Assembly (NCBI RefSeq): GCF_030388245.1
Contig: NZ_CP098360.1
Span: 2,006,501 to 2,070,500 of the forward strand
DNA length: 64,000 nt
Direction of reading: 5' to 3'
Source of the DNA: Paracoccus sp. TOH
GTDB lineage: Bacteria; Pseudomonadota; Alphaproteobacteria; Rhodobacterales; Rhodobacteraceae
Made by a program: the position numbers and the translations under genes. Positions 16,118 to 28,490 of this stretch are shown in pieces. Below the pieces are notes generated by a model. It did not search any database, was not told the DNA's origin, and was given only the letters and a program-made list of their open reading frames with translations. Numbering within the stretch: position 1 is the stretch's first letter; each line of letters opens with the position of its first letter.

Positions 16118-17327
16118 GGCGCGAAGCCTTCCACCCAGTCGATCAGCCGCGGCAGGCTGTGCCGGTGCAGGTCATAGCCGTGCAGGATGGTTTCGCGCGC
16201 CACCGCCTGCAGTCGCGCGGCATCGGGATCGCCGGCCAGGCCGCGGATCAGCGCCGTCTCCAGCGCCGGCTGGTCGAAGAACGGCACCAGCCGACCGTTC
16301 TCGCCGTCGCGGACCAGTTCGCGCACCGGCTCGGTATCCGAACCGACGATGTAGCAGCCGGCCGCCATGGCTTCGGTCAGCGACCAGCTCAGCACAAAGG
16401 GATAGGTCAGGTAGCAATGCACTTTCGCGACCTGCAGCAGCGCCAGATATTGCGGATAGGGCACCCGACCCATGAAATGCACCCGCGCCAGGTCCAGCCG
16501 GCCGTCGAGTTCCGCCAGCAGCTTGTCCTTCCAGTTCGCCGCATCCTTGGGCGCGCTGCCATAGCTGACCCCGTCGCCGCCGATCAGCACCACCTGCGCG
16601 TTCGGCCGCGCGCGCAGCACCTCGGGCAGCGCGCGCATGAAGCGGTGGAAACCGCGATACGGCTCCAGCGAACGCGAGACATAGGTCAGCACCTCGTCTC
16701 CGGGCCGAAACTTGCGCCCGTCGGGCAGCAGGAATTCGGCCTGCGGATTGGGGCAGACCTTCAGCGTGTCGATGCCGTCATGGATCACCGTCAGCTTGCC
16801 GCGCAGCTCGGGCGGGAAGGAATTGGCCTGGTATTCGGTCGGCGCCAGCCCGGCATCGGCCTGCACCAGCCCCTGGATCAGATGCGCCGAGCGCGCGATG
16901 GTACTGACCCGCCCTTCGTCGCTGTCCGGGCTGATCTCGGGGTCGAAACCGACATCATGGCCGCGGGTGCGATACATGAGCTCGGCATAGACCAGCAGCT
17001 TCGCCTGGGGCCAGATCTCGTGCAGGAACAACGTCTCGCCCCAGCCGCTATGGCCGAAGATCACATCGGGCGTGTAGCCGTGCCGGTCGCGCAGCGCCCG
17101 GCAGCCGCGCGCCGCCAGCCAGCCGCGCTCGGCCATCTCGCTATAGGTCCGGCCCAGCATCGGCGGCAGATTCAGCTCGCCCGGCGCCTTGTAGCGCACC
17201 ACCCGGACCGGCGAGGGACGTTCGTTCTTTTCGTCGGTCAGCGCCAGGACGTCATGGCCGCGCGCCACCAGCGCCGGCGCCAGATGCAGGAACTGCCCCG
17301 GAAAGTTCTGATGGACAAACAGGATTT

Positions 17328-17331
<4 letters not shown>
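16114..17331 (-). CDS. Glycosyltransferase family 4
   Basis: A 405-aa GT-B fold enzyme. The N-terminal acceptor domain starts MKILFVHQNFPGQFLHLAPALVARGHDV. The C-terminal donor domain has YVSRSLEPYRGFHRFMRALP, then VHFMGRVPYPQYLALL and the nucleotide-sugar site SWSLTEAMAAGCYIVGSDTEPVRELV (E-x7-E pattern). Donor and acceptor are unknown. The start overlaps the stop of the yejF-type gene by ATGA, so it is translationally coupled as the last cistron of the peptide-importer operon, an unexpected partner. It could act on cell-surface polysaccharide. Confidence 0.85.
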
Positions 17332-18940
<1,609 letters not shown>

Positions 18941-18944
<4 letters not shown>

Positions 18945-20047
18945 CGGAAGGTCTTTCTTGGGTCGAAGGCGTCGCGCACGCCCTCGAAGATGAACACCAG
19001 CAGCGACAGCATGATGGCGAAGCTGAAGAAGGCGGTGAAGCCCAGCCAGGGCGCCTGCAGGTTCTGCTTGGCCTGCAAGGCCAGCTCGCCCAGCGACGGG
19101 GCCGAGGTCGGCAGGCCGTAGCCCAGATAATCCAGCGCCGCCAGCGACGAGATGGTGCCGGTGACGACAAAGGGCAGCATGGTCAGCGTCGCCACCATGG
19201 CATTGGGCAGGATGTGGCGGAACATGATGGTGCGGTCATTGACCCCCAGCGCCCGGGCGGCGCGGACATATTCGAAGTTGCGCGCCCGCAGGAACTCGGC
19301 CCGCACCACGCCGACCAGCGCCGGCCAGCCGAACAGGATCGAGACGAAGACCAGCAGCCAGAAGCTGCGCCCCAAAATCGCGAACAGGATGATGATGACG
19401 TAAAGAGAAGGGGTTGAGCCCCATATCTCAAGCAATCTCTGAAACACCAGATCGGTGCGGCCGCCGAAATAGCCCTGCACGGCGCCCGCGGTGATTCCCA
19501 GAAGCGAGGCGACCACGGTGACGATCAGCGTGAACAGGATCGACAGGCGGAAGCCGTAGATCACCCGCGCCAGCACGTCGCGCGAGGTGTCGTCGGTGCC
19601 GAGCAGATGCGCGCCGTCCGGCGGGCTGGGGGCGGTGCCGACATTGTTGATGCTGCGATAGTGATAGGGGATCGGCGGCCAAAGCATCCAGCCGGGCTCG
19701 ACCTTCTCGCCGGCGACCATGCCGGTTTCGCGGGTCTCGCGCTCGGTCGTCTCGGGGTCGTCCCAGCATTCGGGCCGTCCGCCGGTGCGGATCAGGCATT
19801 GCACGCCGGGATCGGTATAGATCGCCTCGGTGCCGAAATCGCCGCCGAAGGCGGTCTCGGGATAGAAGCGATAGACCGGGACATGCAACTCGCCCCGGTA
19901 GCTGACCAGGATCGGCTTGTCGTTGGCGATCAGTTCCGCGAACAGCGAGGCGACGAACAGCACCGTGAAGACGATCAGCGACCAGAAGGCGCGCTTGTTG
20001 CGCCGGAAATTGCGCAATCGGCGGCGGGTCAGCTCGGTCATGGCCAT
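18941..20047 (-). CDS. yejE: Peptide ABC transporter permease YejE
   Basis: A 368-aa inner-membrane permease. An N-terminal transmembrane segment follows LRNFRRNKRAFWSLIVFTV, then comes a periplasmic loop of about 100 residues containing the YejE-type Cys pair region. The transport domain has EAA loop EYVRAARALGVNDRTIMFRHILPNAM. It shares its start with the yejB stop region (20047 in both). The long periplasmic insertion is typical of YejE compared with OppC/DppC. Confidence 0.92.
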
Positions 20048-21186
20048 CAGCCGGCCCTCCGCTCGAAGTCGATGCGCGGATCGACCAGCACATACATCAG
20101 GTCCGACAGGATGCCGACCAGCAGACCCAGCAGCCCGAAGACATAAAGCGTGCCGAAGATCACCGGGTAGTCGCGCTGCACCGCCGCCTCGAAGCCCAGC
20201 CGGCCCAGCCCGTCAAGCGAGAAGATGGTCTCGATCAGGATCGAGGCGCCGAAGAACACGCCCAGGAACATCGACGGGAAGCCGGCGATCACGATCAGCA
20301 TGGCGTTGCGGAACACATGCCCGTAAAGCACGCGGCCCTCGGTCAGGCCCTTGGCGCGGGCGGTCATGACATATTGCTTGTTGATCTCGTCCAGGAAGCT
20401 GTTCTTGGTCAGCAGCGTCAGGGTGGCGAAGCTGGAGATGGTCGTCGCCAGCACCGGCAGGGTGATGTGCCACAGATAGTCCTTGACCTTGCCCCACAGG
20501 CTCAGATCGGCCCAGTTGTCCGAGGTCAGCCCGCGCAGCGGGAAGATCTGCCAGTAGCTGCCGCCGGCGAACAGCACCATCAGCAGCACCGCGAACAGGA
20601 AGGCCGGGATCGCATAGCCGACGATGATGATGCCGCTGGTCCAGGTGTCAAAGGCCGAGCCGTTCCGGACCGCCTTGCGGATGCCCAGCGGGATCGAGAT
20701 CAGATAGGCGATCAGCGTCGACCACAGCCCCAGCGTGATCGAGACCGGCATCTTTTCCAGCACCAGGTCGATCACCGAGATCGAGCGGAAGAAGCTGGTG
20801 CCGAAATCGAAGCGGACGTAATTGCCCAGCATGATCAGGAAACGCTCGACCGCGCCGATCTTTTCCTTGGCGCAATCGGGGGATTTCAGGTCCGGCTCGC
20901 CCTCATGCGCGGGCGTGCAGACGATCTTGGCAAAGCCCATCTGGACTTCCAACTGGTCCAGCAGCTCGGGCGGGATGCCGCGTGCCCCGGCATATTCGGT
21001 GTTCTGCGCCGCCTCGCCGCCGCCGCCGGTGATGTTGCGCAGCGCGTCGCCCTCGCCCTGGACGCGGGCGATGATCTGCTCGATCGGGCCGCCGGGGACG
21101 AATTGCGTCAGCGTGAAGTTGACCAGCATGATGCCGATCAGCGTGGGTATGATCAGCAGCAAGCGCCGCAGGATATAGGCTGCCAT
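20047..21186 (-). CDS. yejB: Peptide ABC transporter permease YejB
   Basis: A 379-aa permease starting [34 protein letters not shown], the standard DppB/YejB N-terminus. It has a periplasmic insertion of about 100 residues after it. The EAA-like loop is [25 protein letters not shown]. It pairs with YejE to form the channel. It lies 43 bp downstream of the binding-protein gene. Confidence 0.92.
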   Translation of the reverse strand: MAAYILRRLLLIIPTLIGIMLVNFTLTQFVPGGPIEQIIARVQGEGDALRNITGGGGEAAQNTEYAGARGIPPELLDQLEVQMGFAKIVCTPAHEGEPDLKSPDCAKEKIGAVERFLIMLGNYVRFDFGTSFFRSISVIDLVLEKMPVSITLGLWSTLIAYLISIPLGIRKAVRNGSAFDTWTSGIIIVGYAIPAFLFAVLLMVLFAGGSYWQIFPLRGLTSDNWADLSLWGKVKDYLWHITLPVLATTISSFATLTLLTKNSFLDEINKQYVMTARAKGLTEGRVLYGHVFRNAMLIVIAGFPSMFLGVFFGASILIETIFSLDGLGRLGFEAAVQRDYPVIFGTLYVFGLLGLLVGILSDLMYVLVDPRIDFERRAG

Positions 21187-21229
21187 CCGTCCCTTTGCTC
21201 CGCCTTGATCCGCACCGGCCCCGAAGGCC

Positions 21230-23131
21230 CTAGCGCAGCGCGCCGGATTGTTTCAGCTTTGCCGCCTTATCCGCGTCATACCACCAGAAATCAAGCTCAC
21301 CCAGCGCATAGGGCGGCAAGGTCTCGGGATGGCCGAAGATGTCGTAATAGGCAACGGTATGCTCGGCCTTGTACCATTGCGGCACCCAGAAGCGCAGGGC
21401 GCGCAGGCTGCGGTCCAGCGCATGGGCGACGGTGGTCATCTCCTCCTGGGTGGTCGCCTCGATGCCCTGCTGGACCAGCGCGTCGATGGCCGGATTGGCC
21501 AGGCCCATCGGGTTGAACACGTCGCCGAGATTTTCCGAGCCGAAGGTCTGCTCGGTATCGCCGCTGATGAAATAGCCCTGCGCCAGATGGTCGGTCACGA
21601 TGTCGAAATCATGGCTGCGGGTGCGGTTGGTCATCTCGGCATCGTCCACGCGGGCGTTCACCGCGTCGATGCCGATGGCGCGCAGGTTCTGCACGAAGGG
21701 GTTGATGACCCGGTCGAAGGTGGCGCTGTCGTTCAGGAACTCGACCCGCAGCACCTCGCCCTTGGCATTGCGGCGCAGCCCGTCCGCGCCCGGCTTCCAG
21801 CCCGCCTCGTCCAGAAGTTTGGCGGCGCGGCGCATGTGACCGCGATCAAGCTGGTTCTTGCCCGAGACCGGCTGGACCACGGCATCCTCGGTCAGCACCT
21901 CCTTGGGCAGGTCCGCGGCCAGGGGCCTCAACAGCGCCAGCTCGGCCTCGCTGGGCTTGCCCTCGGCCTTCAGCGGGCTGTTGTCCCAAGCAGAGTTCAC
22001 GCGCTGGTAAAGCCCATAGAACAGCGTCTCGTTCGACCATTCGAAATTGAACATCAGCCCGATCGCCTCGCGCACGCGGATGTCCTGGAACTTGGGACGG
22101 CGCAGGTTGAAGACCCAGCCCTGGCCGTTGGCGATGGTGCCGTCCGGCAGCGCCTCCTTTTTCACCACCCCGGATTGCACGGCGGGAAAATCGTAGCGCG
22201 TCGCCCAGTGGATCGAGCTGGCTTCGTTGCGGAAGGTATAGACCCCGGCCTTGAAAGCCTCGAAGGCGCTGTCGTAATCGCCGAAATACTCGACGCGGAT
22301 GCGGTCGAAATTGTGCCGGCCGATGTTGATCGGCAGGTCGTTGCCCCAATAGTCCGGGTTGCGCCGCACGGTGATCGAGCGGCCCATCTCGGCCTTGTCG
22401 AACATGTAGGGGCCCGAGCCGACGAAGGGAATGGCGCTCGACTGTTCGACGTCGCGCTTGTTCTTGCGGAAATCCTCGCGCGAGAAGACGATCTGGCCGC
22501 CGACCGACTGGATCACGTCGCGACGCGGATAGTGCGGCTGGAAGATGAACTTGATCGTGTGCTCGTCGATCACCTCGGCCTTGGCGACCACCTTCGAGAT
22601 GATGGTGCGATAGGAGGACAGCCCCTTGTCGCGCAACAGCTCGAACGAAAACAGCACGTCATGCGCGGTCAGCGGCGTGCCGTCCGAGAATTTCGCCTCG
22701 GGGCGCAGGTGGAAGATCACCCAGTCGCGGCTTTCGGGATATTCGATGGTCTCGCAGAGCAGGCAATAGGCGCTGCCGATCTCGTCGGCGACGCTTTCCA
22801 TCAGCGGCTCCAGCATGACGTTCGACAGCAGCGCCGCGCGGCCGCGATGGGTATAGGGGTTGTAGCTGTCGAAGCCGCCGCTGAACCATTCCGAGATCTC
22901 GCCGCCCTTCGGCGCTTCGGGGTTCACATAGCGCAAGTGCTTGAAATCCGCCGGAAGCGCCGGCTCGCCGAAGACCGCGATGCCGTGCGACACGATGGTG
23001 CCGGGCTTCTGCGCCTGTCCCGCGCCCTGTTCCGGGGTCTGCCCGGTCGGCTGCTGCTGGGCCAGGACGGCGGCGGGCGTCAGCGCAAGCAGCAGGGCCA
23101 GCGGGGCATGTCGCAGGAAGGGCATCGTCAT
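21230..23131 (-). CDS. yejA: Peptide-binding periplasmic protein YejA type
   Basis: A 633-aa family-5 extracellular solute-binding protein. It has a signal peptide ([24 protein letters not shown]). The mature domain starts near [30 protein letters not shown], a YejA hallmark, and continues with [19 protein letters not shown] and [31 protein letters not shown] set the start at ATG 23131; the longer frame to 23296 would put 55 residues before the signal peptide. It is the first gene of yejA-B-E-F-glycosyltransferase. In E. coli the system imports microcin C; elsewhere it takes oligopeptides. Confidence 0.9.
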   Translation of the reverse strand: MTMPFLRHAPLALLLALTPAAVLAQQQPTGQTPEQGAGQAQKPGTIVSHGIAVFGEPALPADFKHLRYVNPEAPKGGEISEWFSGGFDSYNPYTHRGRAALLSNVMLEPLMESVADEIGSAYCLLCETIEYPESRDWVIFHLRPEAKFSDGTPLTAHDVLFSFELLRDKGLSSYRTIISKVVAKAEVIDEHTIKFIFQPHYPRRDVIQSVGGQIVFSREDFRKNKRDVEQSSAIPFVGSGPYMFDKAEMGRSITVRRNPDYWGNDLPINIGRHNFDRIRVEYFGDYDSAFEAFKAGVYTFRNEASSIHWATRYDFPAVQSGVVKKEALPDGTIANGQGWVFNLRRPKFQDIRVREAIGLMFNFEWSNETLFYGLYQRVNSAWDNSPLKAEGKPSEAELALLRPLAADLPKEVLTEDAVVQPVSGKNQLDRGHMRRAAKLLDEAGWKPGADGLRRNAKGEVLRVEFLNDSATFDRVINPFVQNLRAIGIDAVNARVDDAEMTNRTRSHDFDIVTDHLAQGYFISGDTEQTFGSENLGDVFNPMGLANPAIDALVQQGIEATTQEEMTTVAHALDRSLRALRFWVPQWYKAEHTVAYYDIFGHPETLPPYALGELDFWWYDADKAAKLKQSGALR

Positions 23132-23263
23132 CGGGTCTTTCTGATCCTCGTTCTGTCTCGATCCGGGCCGGATTGCATCCCGACCCGCGCCTGGCCTGCA
23201 GGCTAGCAGCCACGCGCCACGGTTCAACATGCAATTGCGTGAGCGGCGGGCGGCGCGGCGCAA

Positions 23264-23292
23264 CGAAAAAGGGCGCCCCAGGGGGACGCCCG
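23264..23292 (-). terminator. Rho-independent terminator after the cytochrome c552 gene
   Basis: On the minus strand GGGCGTCCCC pairs with GGGGCGCCC (one G-U) and is followed by TTTTTCG, 24 bp beyond the stop at 23316. Confidence 0.75.
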
Positions 23293-23315
23293 CCATCTTC
23301 CGACCCGGCAGGGGC

Positions 23316-23846
23316 TTACTTCTGGGTTTCCAGATAGGCGATCAGGTTGGCACGATCCTCGACCTTCGGCAGGCCGGCGAAAGCCATCTTGGTGCCCTTG
23401 ACCACGGATTTCGGGTTGGTCAGGAATTCCTGCAGCGCCTCGGGCGTCCAGTCGCCGCCATGCGCGACCATGCCGTCCGAATAGCTGAAGCCGGCGATGC
23501 TGGCCACCGGGCGGCCGACCACGCCGTTCAGATGCGGGCCGGTGCCGTCGGAGCCGTCCAGCTTGTGGCAGGCCTTGCACTTGCCGAAGACCTTCTCGCC
23601 CGCGGCGGCATCGGCCGAAGCCAGGACGGTGGCGAAATCGGGGCCCTCATCCGCAGCCTCCTCCTCGGCGCCGCCGGCATCCTCGACCGGGATGGTATAG
23701 GCCTGGGCATGTTCCTCGCCCTCGGCGCCATGACCGGCGGGACCGACGTGAAAAATGCCCGATGCCGCCCAGCTCATCAGCAGAAGGAACAGAAGCGAGC
23801 CGATCAACGCCCCGGCTGCCTTGGTGACGGTCATGGTATCGAACAT
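23316..23846 (-). CDS. cycM: Membrane-anchored cytochrome c552
   Basis: A 176-aa class I c-type cytochrome that shuttles electrons from the bc1 complex to the aa3 oxidase. An uncleaved N-terminal anchor (residues about 8-30, [20 protein letters not shown]) is followed by an acidic linker. The heme domain then has CKACH near residues 95-99 and the Met ligand in [12 protein letters not shown]. From memory it matches Paracoccus denitrificans CycM almost residue for residue, including its length. The start is ATG 23846 (MFDTMTVTK); the longer frame upstream is not part of the family. It is monocistronic, ending in a good terminator. Confidence 0.95.
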   Translation of the reverse strand: MFDTMTVTKAAGALIGSLLFLLLMSWAASGIFHVGPAGHGAEGEEHAQAYTIPVEDAGGAEEEAADEGPDFATVLASADAAAGEKVFGKCKACHKLDGSDGTGPHLNGVVGRPVASIAGFSYSDGMVAHGGDWTPEALQEFLTNPKSVVKGTKMAFAGLPKVEDRANLIAYLETQK

Positions 23847-24001
23847 GTCTGCGGGTCCCTTGGGTCTATCCGTGGATTTGGCCGTATCTATGCGCTTTTG
23901 TTCCGATGGTTCAAGGTATAGTTGTCGCCCCCATAACACAAAACGGGCGGAGTCACCGCCCCGACACGGGCGGCCGCGCCCCGCAAGCGAAGGTGTGAGA
24001 G

Positions 24002-24892
24002 ATGAGCGAAACCCCGGTCCAGAACGTGATCGCGTTCCAGGGCGAGCCCGGCGCCTACAGCCATCAGGCCTGCCGGTCCTATCGCCCGCAGATGGAGGCC
24101 CTGCCCTGCCGCACCTTCGAGGACACTATCGAGGCGGTGCGCAGCGGCCGGGCGGAGCTGGCGATGCTGCCGGTCGAGAACTCGACCTATGGCCGGGTCG
24201 CGGACATCCACCACCTGCTGCCGGAAACCGGCCTGCACATCATCGACGAAGGTTTCGTGCGGGTGCGCATCAGCCTGCTGGCGGTGCCCGGCACCCGGCT
24301 GTCCGAGGTCAGCGAGGCGATGAGCCATCCGGTGCTGCTGGGCCAATGCCGCGGCTTCCTGCGCCGCCATGCCATCCACGGCCTGGTCGGCGCCGATACC
24401 GCCGGTTCGGCGCTCGAGGTGGCGCGGCGGGGCGAAAAGGCGCTGGCCGCGCTGGCCGCGCCGCTTGCGGGCGAAATCTACGGGCTCGAGGAACTCGCCT
24501 CGGGGATCGAGGACCGGCAAAACAACACCACCCGCTTCCTGGTCATGGCCCGGCAGCCCGATTTCAGCCGCCGCACCAATCCCCAGGGCGGCGCAACGAT
24601 GATGACCAGCTTCGTCTTCCGGGTCCGCAACATCCCGGCGGCGCTTTACAAGGCGCTTGGCGGCTTCGCCACCAACGGCGTCAACATGACCAAGCTGGAA
24701 AGCTACATGGTGGACGGCGTGTTCACCGCCACGCAGTTCTATGCCGATATCGAGGGCCATCCCGAGGATCCGCATGTCGCCCGCGCGCTGGAAGAGCTGG
24801 ATTATTTCACCTCGAGCCTGAACATCCTGGGCGTCTACCCGGCCGATCCGCTGCGCGCCGCGCAAGCCCGCCGGGAACCGGTCGAGGGCTGA
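24002..24892 (+). CDS. pheA: Prephenate dehydratase
   Basis: A 296-aa monofunctional enzyme making phenylpyruvate from prephenate for phenylalanine synthesis. The catalytic domain has [11 protein letters not shown] at the start, [13 protein letters not shown], and the active-site NNTTRF near residue 177. It is followed by an ACT regulatory domain (residues about 200-280, with [28 protein letters not shown]) that normally mediates feedback by phenylalanine. There is no chorismate mutase domain. It reads divergently from cytochrome c552 with a 155-bp gap. Confidence 0.93.
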   Translation: MSETPVQNVIAFQGEPGAYSHQACRSYRPQMEALPCRTFEDTIEAVRSGRAELAMLPVENSTYGRVADIHHLLPETGLHIIDEGFVRVRISLLAVPGTRLSEVSEAMSHPVLLGQCRGFLRRHAIHGLVGADTAGSALEVARRGEKALAALAAPLAGEIYGLEELASGIEDRQNNTTRFLVMARQPDFSRRTNPQGGATMMTSFVFRVRNIPAALYKALGGFATNGVNMTKLESYMVDGVFTATQFYADIEGHPEDPHVARALEELDYFTSSLNILGVYPADPLRAAQARREPVEG

Positions 24893-24921
24893 GCCGCCAC
24901 CGGCGCGGCCCGGTTTCAGTT

Positions 24922-25383
24922 TCAGGCCATCGCCTCGGCGGACATGCGGTTGACGAAATCGCCGATGCGTCCGGCGAACTTGCGGTCAAGCTGCGCCTTG
25001 CCCAATTTGGCGGTCTGCAGCAACAGCCGCGCCTTCATGCCGCGGGGCTGCACCTCGGCCTCGAAGATCAGCCGCGACTTGCTGGGGGTCAGCGCCACCA
25101 CGGTCATGCGAAGCGTCAGGTTGAACTGGTCCGAGCTGCCCTCGATCACCATCAGCTCGGGCCGGTCGAGCCGCGCCAATTCAAGCTGCAATTCCCGCTG
25201 ACGTCCGCGCCAGTCGAAGCCGACATGCCAGCGCATGCCGACGCCGGGTTGCGCCAGATCGTCCAGCCGCCGCACCGAGGCGCCGCGCCGCACAAGCAAC
25301 CGCTCGATATTGGCGAAGTTGCTCATCGCCCGAAAAAGCTCGTCGGCGGAAAGGTCGGTGTCCTGTCGGGTCGAGAATTTCAT
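24922..25383 (-). CDS. SRPBCC family protein
   Basis: A 153-aa protein starting MKFSTRQDTDLSADELFRAMSNFANIERLLVRRGASVRRLD. It has alternating beta strands and a long C-terminal helix (KLGKAQLDRKFAGRIGDFVNRM), the START/polyketide-cyclase fold with a hydrophobic cavity. No ligand can be read from the sequence. I chose ATG 25383 because the family's first beta strand begins there; the frame opens at 25464 with non-family sequence. It ends convergently with pheA. Confidence 0.75.
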   Translation of the reverse strand: MKFSTRQDTDLSADELFRAMSNFANIERLLVRRGASVRRLDDLAQPGVGMRWHVGFDWRGRQRELQLELARLDRPELMVIEGSSDQFNLTLRMTVVALTPSKSRLIFEAEVQPRGMKARLLLQTAKLGKAQLDRKFAGRIGDFVNRMSAEAMA

Positions 25384-25537
25384 GGATAATCCGGCGATGA
25401 AAAACGATCTGAAGGGCTCTGCCCGGTTCTTCCCATGTTGCAGCGCAGCATGCAAGGCCGCCACATACCCCGAGGGATCGCGCCGGGCGATGCAATCTAT
25501 AGTTGCATATTGTCGTTAATGACAGCATGCAATCGGC

Positions 25538-27388
25538 ATGTGCCGTAAAGATTTTCAAGCCGACGCCTCGCAATTTCCTGTTTCGATTGCACTTCGCATC
25601 ATGGCGACGACGGATCTGCACATGCATGTGCTGGGCTATGATTATTTGGCGGATCGGCCCGCCGGGCATATCGGCCTGTCCCGTGCCGCCGCGCTGATCG
25701 CCCAAGCCCGCCGCACGGCAGAGAATTGCCTGCTTTTCGACAATGGCGATTTCCTGCAGGGCAGCCCGATGGGCGATTACCTGGCCGAGAGCGGGGGAAT
25801 CGGCCCGCATCCGGCCATCGCGGCGATGAACGCGCTGCGCTACGACGCGGCAACGCTGGGCAATCACGATTTCAGCTTCGGCACCGGCTTCCTGCGCCGG
25901 GCGCTGGAGGGGGCCGAGTTCCCCTTTGCCGCCACCAACCTGCATCCGGTCCGGCCGCTGCCGGTCAGCCAACACCTGCTGCTGGAACGGCAGGTCCGCG
26001 ACAGCCGCGGCACGGCCCGGCGGCTGCGGATCGGCGTGCTGGGTTTCCTGCCGCCGCAGACCGTGGATTGGGAGCCGGCCCTGCGCCCCGAGATCCGGGT
26101 CGCCGACATCCTGCAGGCGGCCCGGGCCGGCATCGAGGCGCTGCGCCAGCAGGGTGCGGATCTGGTCGTGGCGCTGTCGCATAGCGGCATCGGCGCACTG
26201 CAGCCGGCGCCGATGATGGAGAACGCCGCCACCGCGCTGGCCGCCCTGCCCGGCATCGACCTGGTGATCGCCGGCCATACGCACCGGGTCTTCCCCTCGG
26301 CCGCCCATCCGCAGGGGCCCGGGATCGACGCCCGGCGCGGCACGCTGGCCGGCAAGCCGGCGGTGATGCCGGGCTTCTGGGGCTCGCATCTGGGGCTGAT
26401 CGACCTGCGGCTGGAAAGCGCCGGCACCGGCTGGCGCATCGCCGATTTCACCTGCCGCGCCGAGCCGGTCGCGGCCGAGGAGGATCACGCCAGCGTCAGC
26501 GGCCCGGCCCTTTCCGCCCATCGCCAGACCCTGCGGCATTTCCGCCGCCGCATCGGCCGCACCGAACGACCGCTCAGCAGCTATTTCGCGCTGATCGGCG
26601 AGGATCCCGGCCTGCGGCTGGTGGCCATGGCGCAGCGCTGGCATGTGCGGCGGGCGCTGCGCGGCACGCGCTGGCAGGATCTGCCGATCCTGTCGGCCGC
26701 CGCGCCCTTCCGCGCCGGCGGCCGCGGCGGGCCGCAGCATTACACCGACGTGCCAGCGGGGCGGCTGACGCTGCGCAACATCGCCGATCTCTACCTGTTC
26801 CCGAACCGGATCTGCGCCATCCGCCTGACCGGGGCCGAGCTGCGCGAATGGCTGGAACGCTCGGCCAGCCTGTTTCTGCAGGTCCAGCCGGGAAAGCCCG
26901 ACCAGCCGCTGATCGACCCCGAGTTTCCCACCTATAATTTCGACGTGATCGACGGGCTCGACTGGCAGATCGACCTGAGCCTGCCGCCGCGCTACGCCCC
27001 GGACGGCGCGTTGGCCCATGCCGATTCGCACCGGATCGGCGCCATGACCCATCGCCGCCAGCCGGTGGCGGCCGACCAGCAGTTCATCCTGGTGACCAAC
27101 AGCTATCGCCTTTCCGATTGCGGGCTGTTCGCGCCGGTGGCGGCGGGGCGGCCGGTGCTGCTGGACAGCACCTCGCGCACCCGCGAGGTGCTGCGCCGCT
27201 ATGTGGCGCGCCGCCGCGTGCTGGCCCCGGACGCCCGCACCGGCTGGAGCTTCCGCCCCCTGCCCGGCACCTCGGTCCTGTTCGAGACCGGGCCGGCGGC
27301 CGCAGCCCATCTCGACGCGCTCGGCACCCCGGTCGAACCGGCCGGCATCGGCCCGGACGGCTTCCTGCGCCTGCGCCTGCATCTCTAG
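25538..27388 (+). CDS. cpdB: Bifunctional 2',3'-cyclic-nucleotide 2'-phosphodiesterase / 3'-nucleotidase family protein
   Basis: A 616-aa calcineurin-like metallophosphoesterase. Metal-site motifs are ATTDLHMH, DNGDFLQGSPMGDY, LGNHDFSFG, SHSGIG and AGHTHRVFP. The C-terminal 5'-nucleotidase domain has FLQVQPG and PTYNFDVIDGLDWQIDLS, the CpdB-type substrate pocket. CpdB and most relatives are exported, but this frame begins only about 20 residues before the catalytic domain and has no signal peptide or obvious ribosome site. The protein may therefore be cytoplasmic, or an upstream part has been lost. Upstream ATGs at 25519 and 25527 are in other frames. Confidence 0.8.
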   Translation: MCRKDFQADASQFPVSIALRIMATTDLHMHVLGYDYLADRPAGHIGLSRAAALIAQARRTAENCLLFDNGDFLQGSPMGDYLAESGGIGPHPAIAAMNALRYDAATLGNHDFSFGTGFLRRALEGAEFPFAATNLHPVRPLPVSQHLLLERQVRDSRGTARRLRIGVLGFLPPQTVDWEPALRPEIRVADILQAARAGIEALRQQGADLVVALSHSGIGALQPAPMMENAATALAALPGIDLVIAGHTHRVFPSAAHPQGPGIDARRGTLAGKPAVMPGFWGSHLGLIDLRLESAGTGWRIADFTCRAEPVAAEEDHASVSGPALSAHRQTLRHFRRRIGRTERPLSSYFALIGEDPGLRLVAMAQRWHVRRALRGTRWQDLPILSAAAPFRAGGRGGPQHYTDVPAGRLTLRNIADLYLFPNRICAIRLTGAELREWLERSASLFLQVQPGKPDQPLIDPEFPTYNFDVIDGLDWQIDLSLPPRYAPDGALAHADSHRIGAMTHRRQPVAADQQFILVTNSYRLSDCGLFAPVAAGRPVLLDSTSRTREVLRRYVARRRVLAPDARTGWSFRPLPGTSVLFETGPAAAAHLDALGTPVEPAGIGPDGFLRLRLHL

Positions 27389-27400
27389 CCGGCAAGGCGC

Positions 27401-27429
27401 TTGCATCCCGCCGCGCCTGCGCCTATCTA
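27401..27429 (+). promoter_or_regulatory. Predicted promoter of the SRP RNA gene
   Basis: TTGCAT (27401-27406), exactly 17 bp, TATCTA (27424-27429). The start would fall at about 27436, the first base of the RNA's terminal stem. Confidence 0.65.
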
Positions 27430-27435
27430 GGCGGC

Positions 27436-27530
27436 GAGAGGTTGGCGCGGGCAGGCGCCTCGCCAACCCGGTCAGGTCCGGAAGGAAGCAGCCGTAACGA
27501 GTCCCGCTTGGGTCGTTGTCCAGCCTCTCA
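27436..27530 (+). ncRNA. ffs: Signal recognition particle RNA (4.5S type)
   Basis: The SRP core GTCAGGTCCGGAAGGAAGCA is at 27471-27490, the universal binding site for Ffh. The ends pair: GAGAGGTTGG at 27436-27445 with CCAGCCTCTC at 27520-27529. This gives the short bacterial form of about 95 nt. With Ffh it targets inner-membrane proteins to the Sec translocon. Confidence 0.93.
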
Positions 27531-27593
27531 CCCCATCCCGCAAAGCGCCGGCGACCCGCAGACCGCAAGAGCAACGGCCCGAGACCAGCCCGG

Positions 27594-28490
27594 ATGACCG
27601 AACCGCCCCGCATCCTCTGCCTTGGCGCGATGCTTTGGGACATGATCGGCCATTCTGCCCTGCGGCTCGGCCCCGGCGGCGACGTTCCCGGCCGGATCAC
27701 CCGGCAGCCTGGCGGCGTGGCGCTGAATGTCGCGCTGGCCCTGGCCCGGCACGGGCTGCGGCCGGCCATGCTGTCCGCCGTCGGCCGCGACGCGCCGGGC
27801 GCGGCGCTGATCGCCGAGGCGCAGCGCCACGGTGTCGAGACCCGCTGGCTCTGGCGCGACGGCGGGTTGCCGACCGACAGCTATCTTGCCATCGAAAGCC
27901 CGGACGGGCTGGTCGCCGCCATCGCCGATGCGCGCGCGCTCGAGGCCGCGGGCAGCGCGATCCTGGCGCCGCTGCGCGACGGCCGGCTGGGCGACCACGC
28001 CCGGCCCTGGCGGGGCACGCTGGTCATCGACGGCAACCTGACCGCCGAGCTGCTGGCCGGCATCGCCCGCGACCCCTGCCTGACCGGCGCCACGCTGCGC
28101 ATCGTGCCCGCCAGCCCCGAGAAGGCGGCGCGGCTGCAGCCGCTGCTCGCGCATCCCCGCGCCACCTTCCACCTGAACCGCGCCGAGGCCGAGGCGCTGG
28201 CCGGCCGCCGCTTCGCCAGCGCCGCCGAAGCCGCCGAGGCCGTGACTGCGCTCGGCGGCCATCGCGTGCTCGTCACAGACGGCGCGCGCCGCGTCGCCGA
28301 CGCGGCCCGGGACGCGCCGACGCTCGACGCGGTGCCACCGCCGGCCGCGGCGATCCGCGTCACCGGCGCGGGCGACAGTTTCCTCGCGGCGCATCTCGCC
28401 GCCGAAATCGCCGGCGCGCCCCGTGCCGAAGCCCTGACTCGTGCCTTGCAGGCCGCCTCGGCCCATATTTCCGGAAAGGACTTGCCATGA
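27594..28490 (+). CDS. psuK: Pseudouridine kinase (PfkB family)
   Basis: A 298-aa ribokinase-fold enzyme that phosphorylates pseudouridine to its 5'-phosphate. It shows the N-terminal motif GGVALNVALALARHGLRPAMLSAVGRDAPG and the C-terminal ATP/anion-hole motif VTGAGDSFLAAHL with the catalytic Asp. The start is ATG 27594 (MTEPPRILCLGAMLWD); the longer frame from 27516 runs into the SRP RNA. It overlaps psuG by ATGA. PsuK and PsuG together recycle pseudouridine from RNA breakdown to ribose-5-phosphate and uracil. Confidence 0.88.
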   Translation: MTEPPRILCLGAMLWDMIGHSALRLGPGGDVPGRITRQPGGVALNVALALARHGLRPAMLSAVGRDAPGAALIAEAQRHGVETRWLWRDGGLPTDSYLAIESPDGLVAAIADARALEAAGSAILAPLRDGRLGDHARPWRGTLVIDGNLTAELLAGIARDPCLTGATLRIVPASPEKAARLQPLLAHPRATFHLNRAEAEALAGRRFASAAEAAEAVTALGGHRVLVTDGARRVADAARDAPTLDAVPPPAAAIRVTGAGDSFLAAHLAAEIAGAPRAEALTRALQAASAHISGKDLP

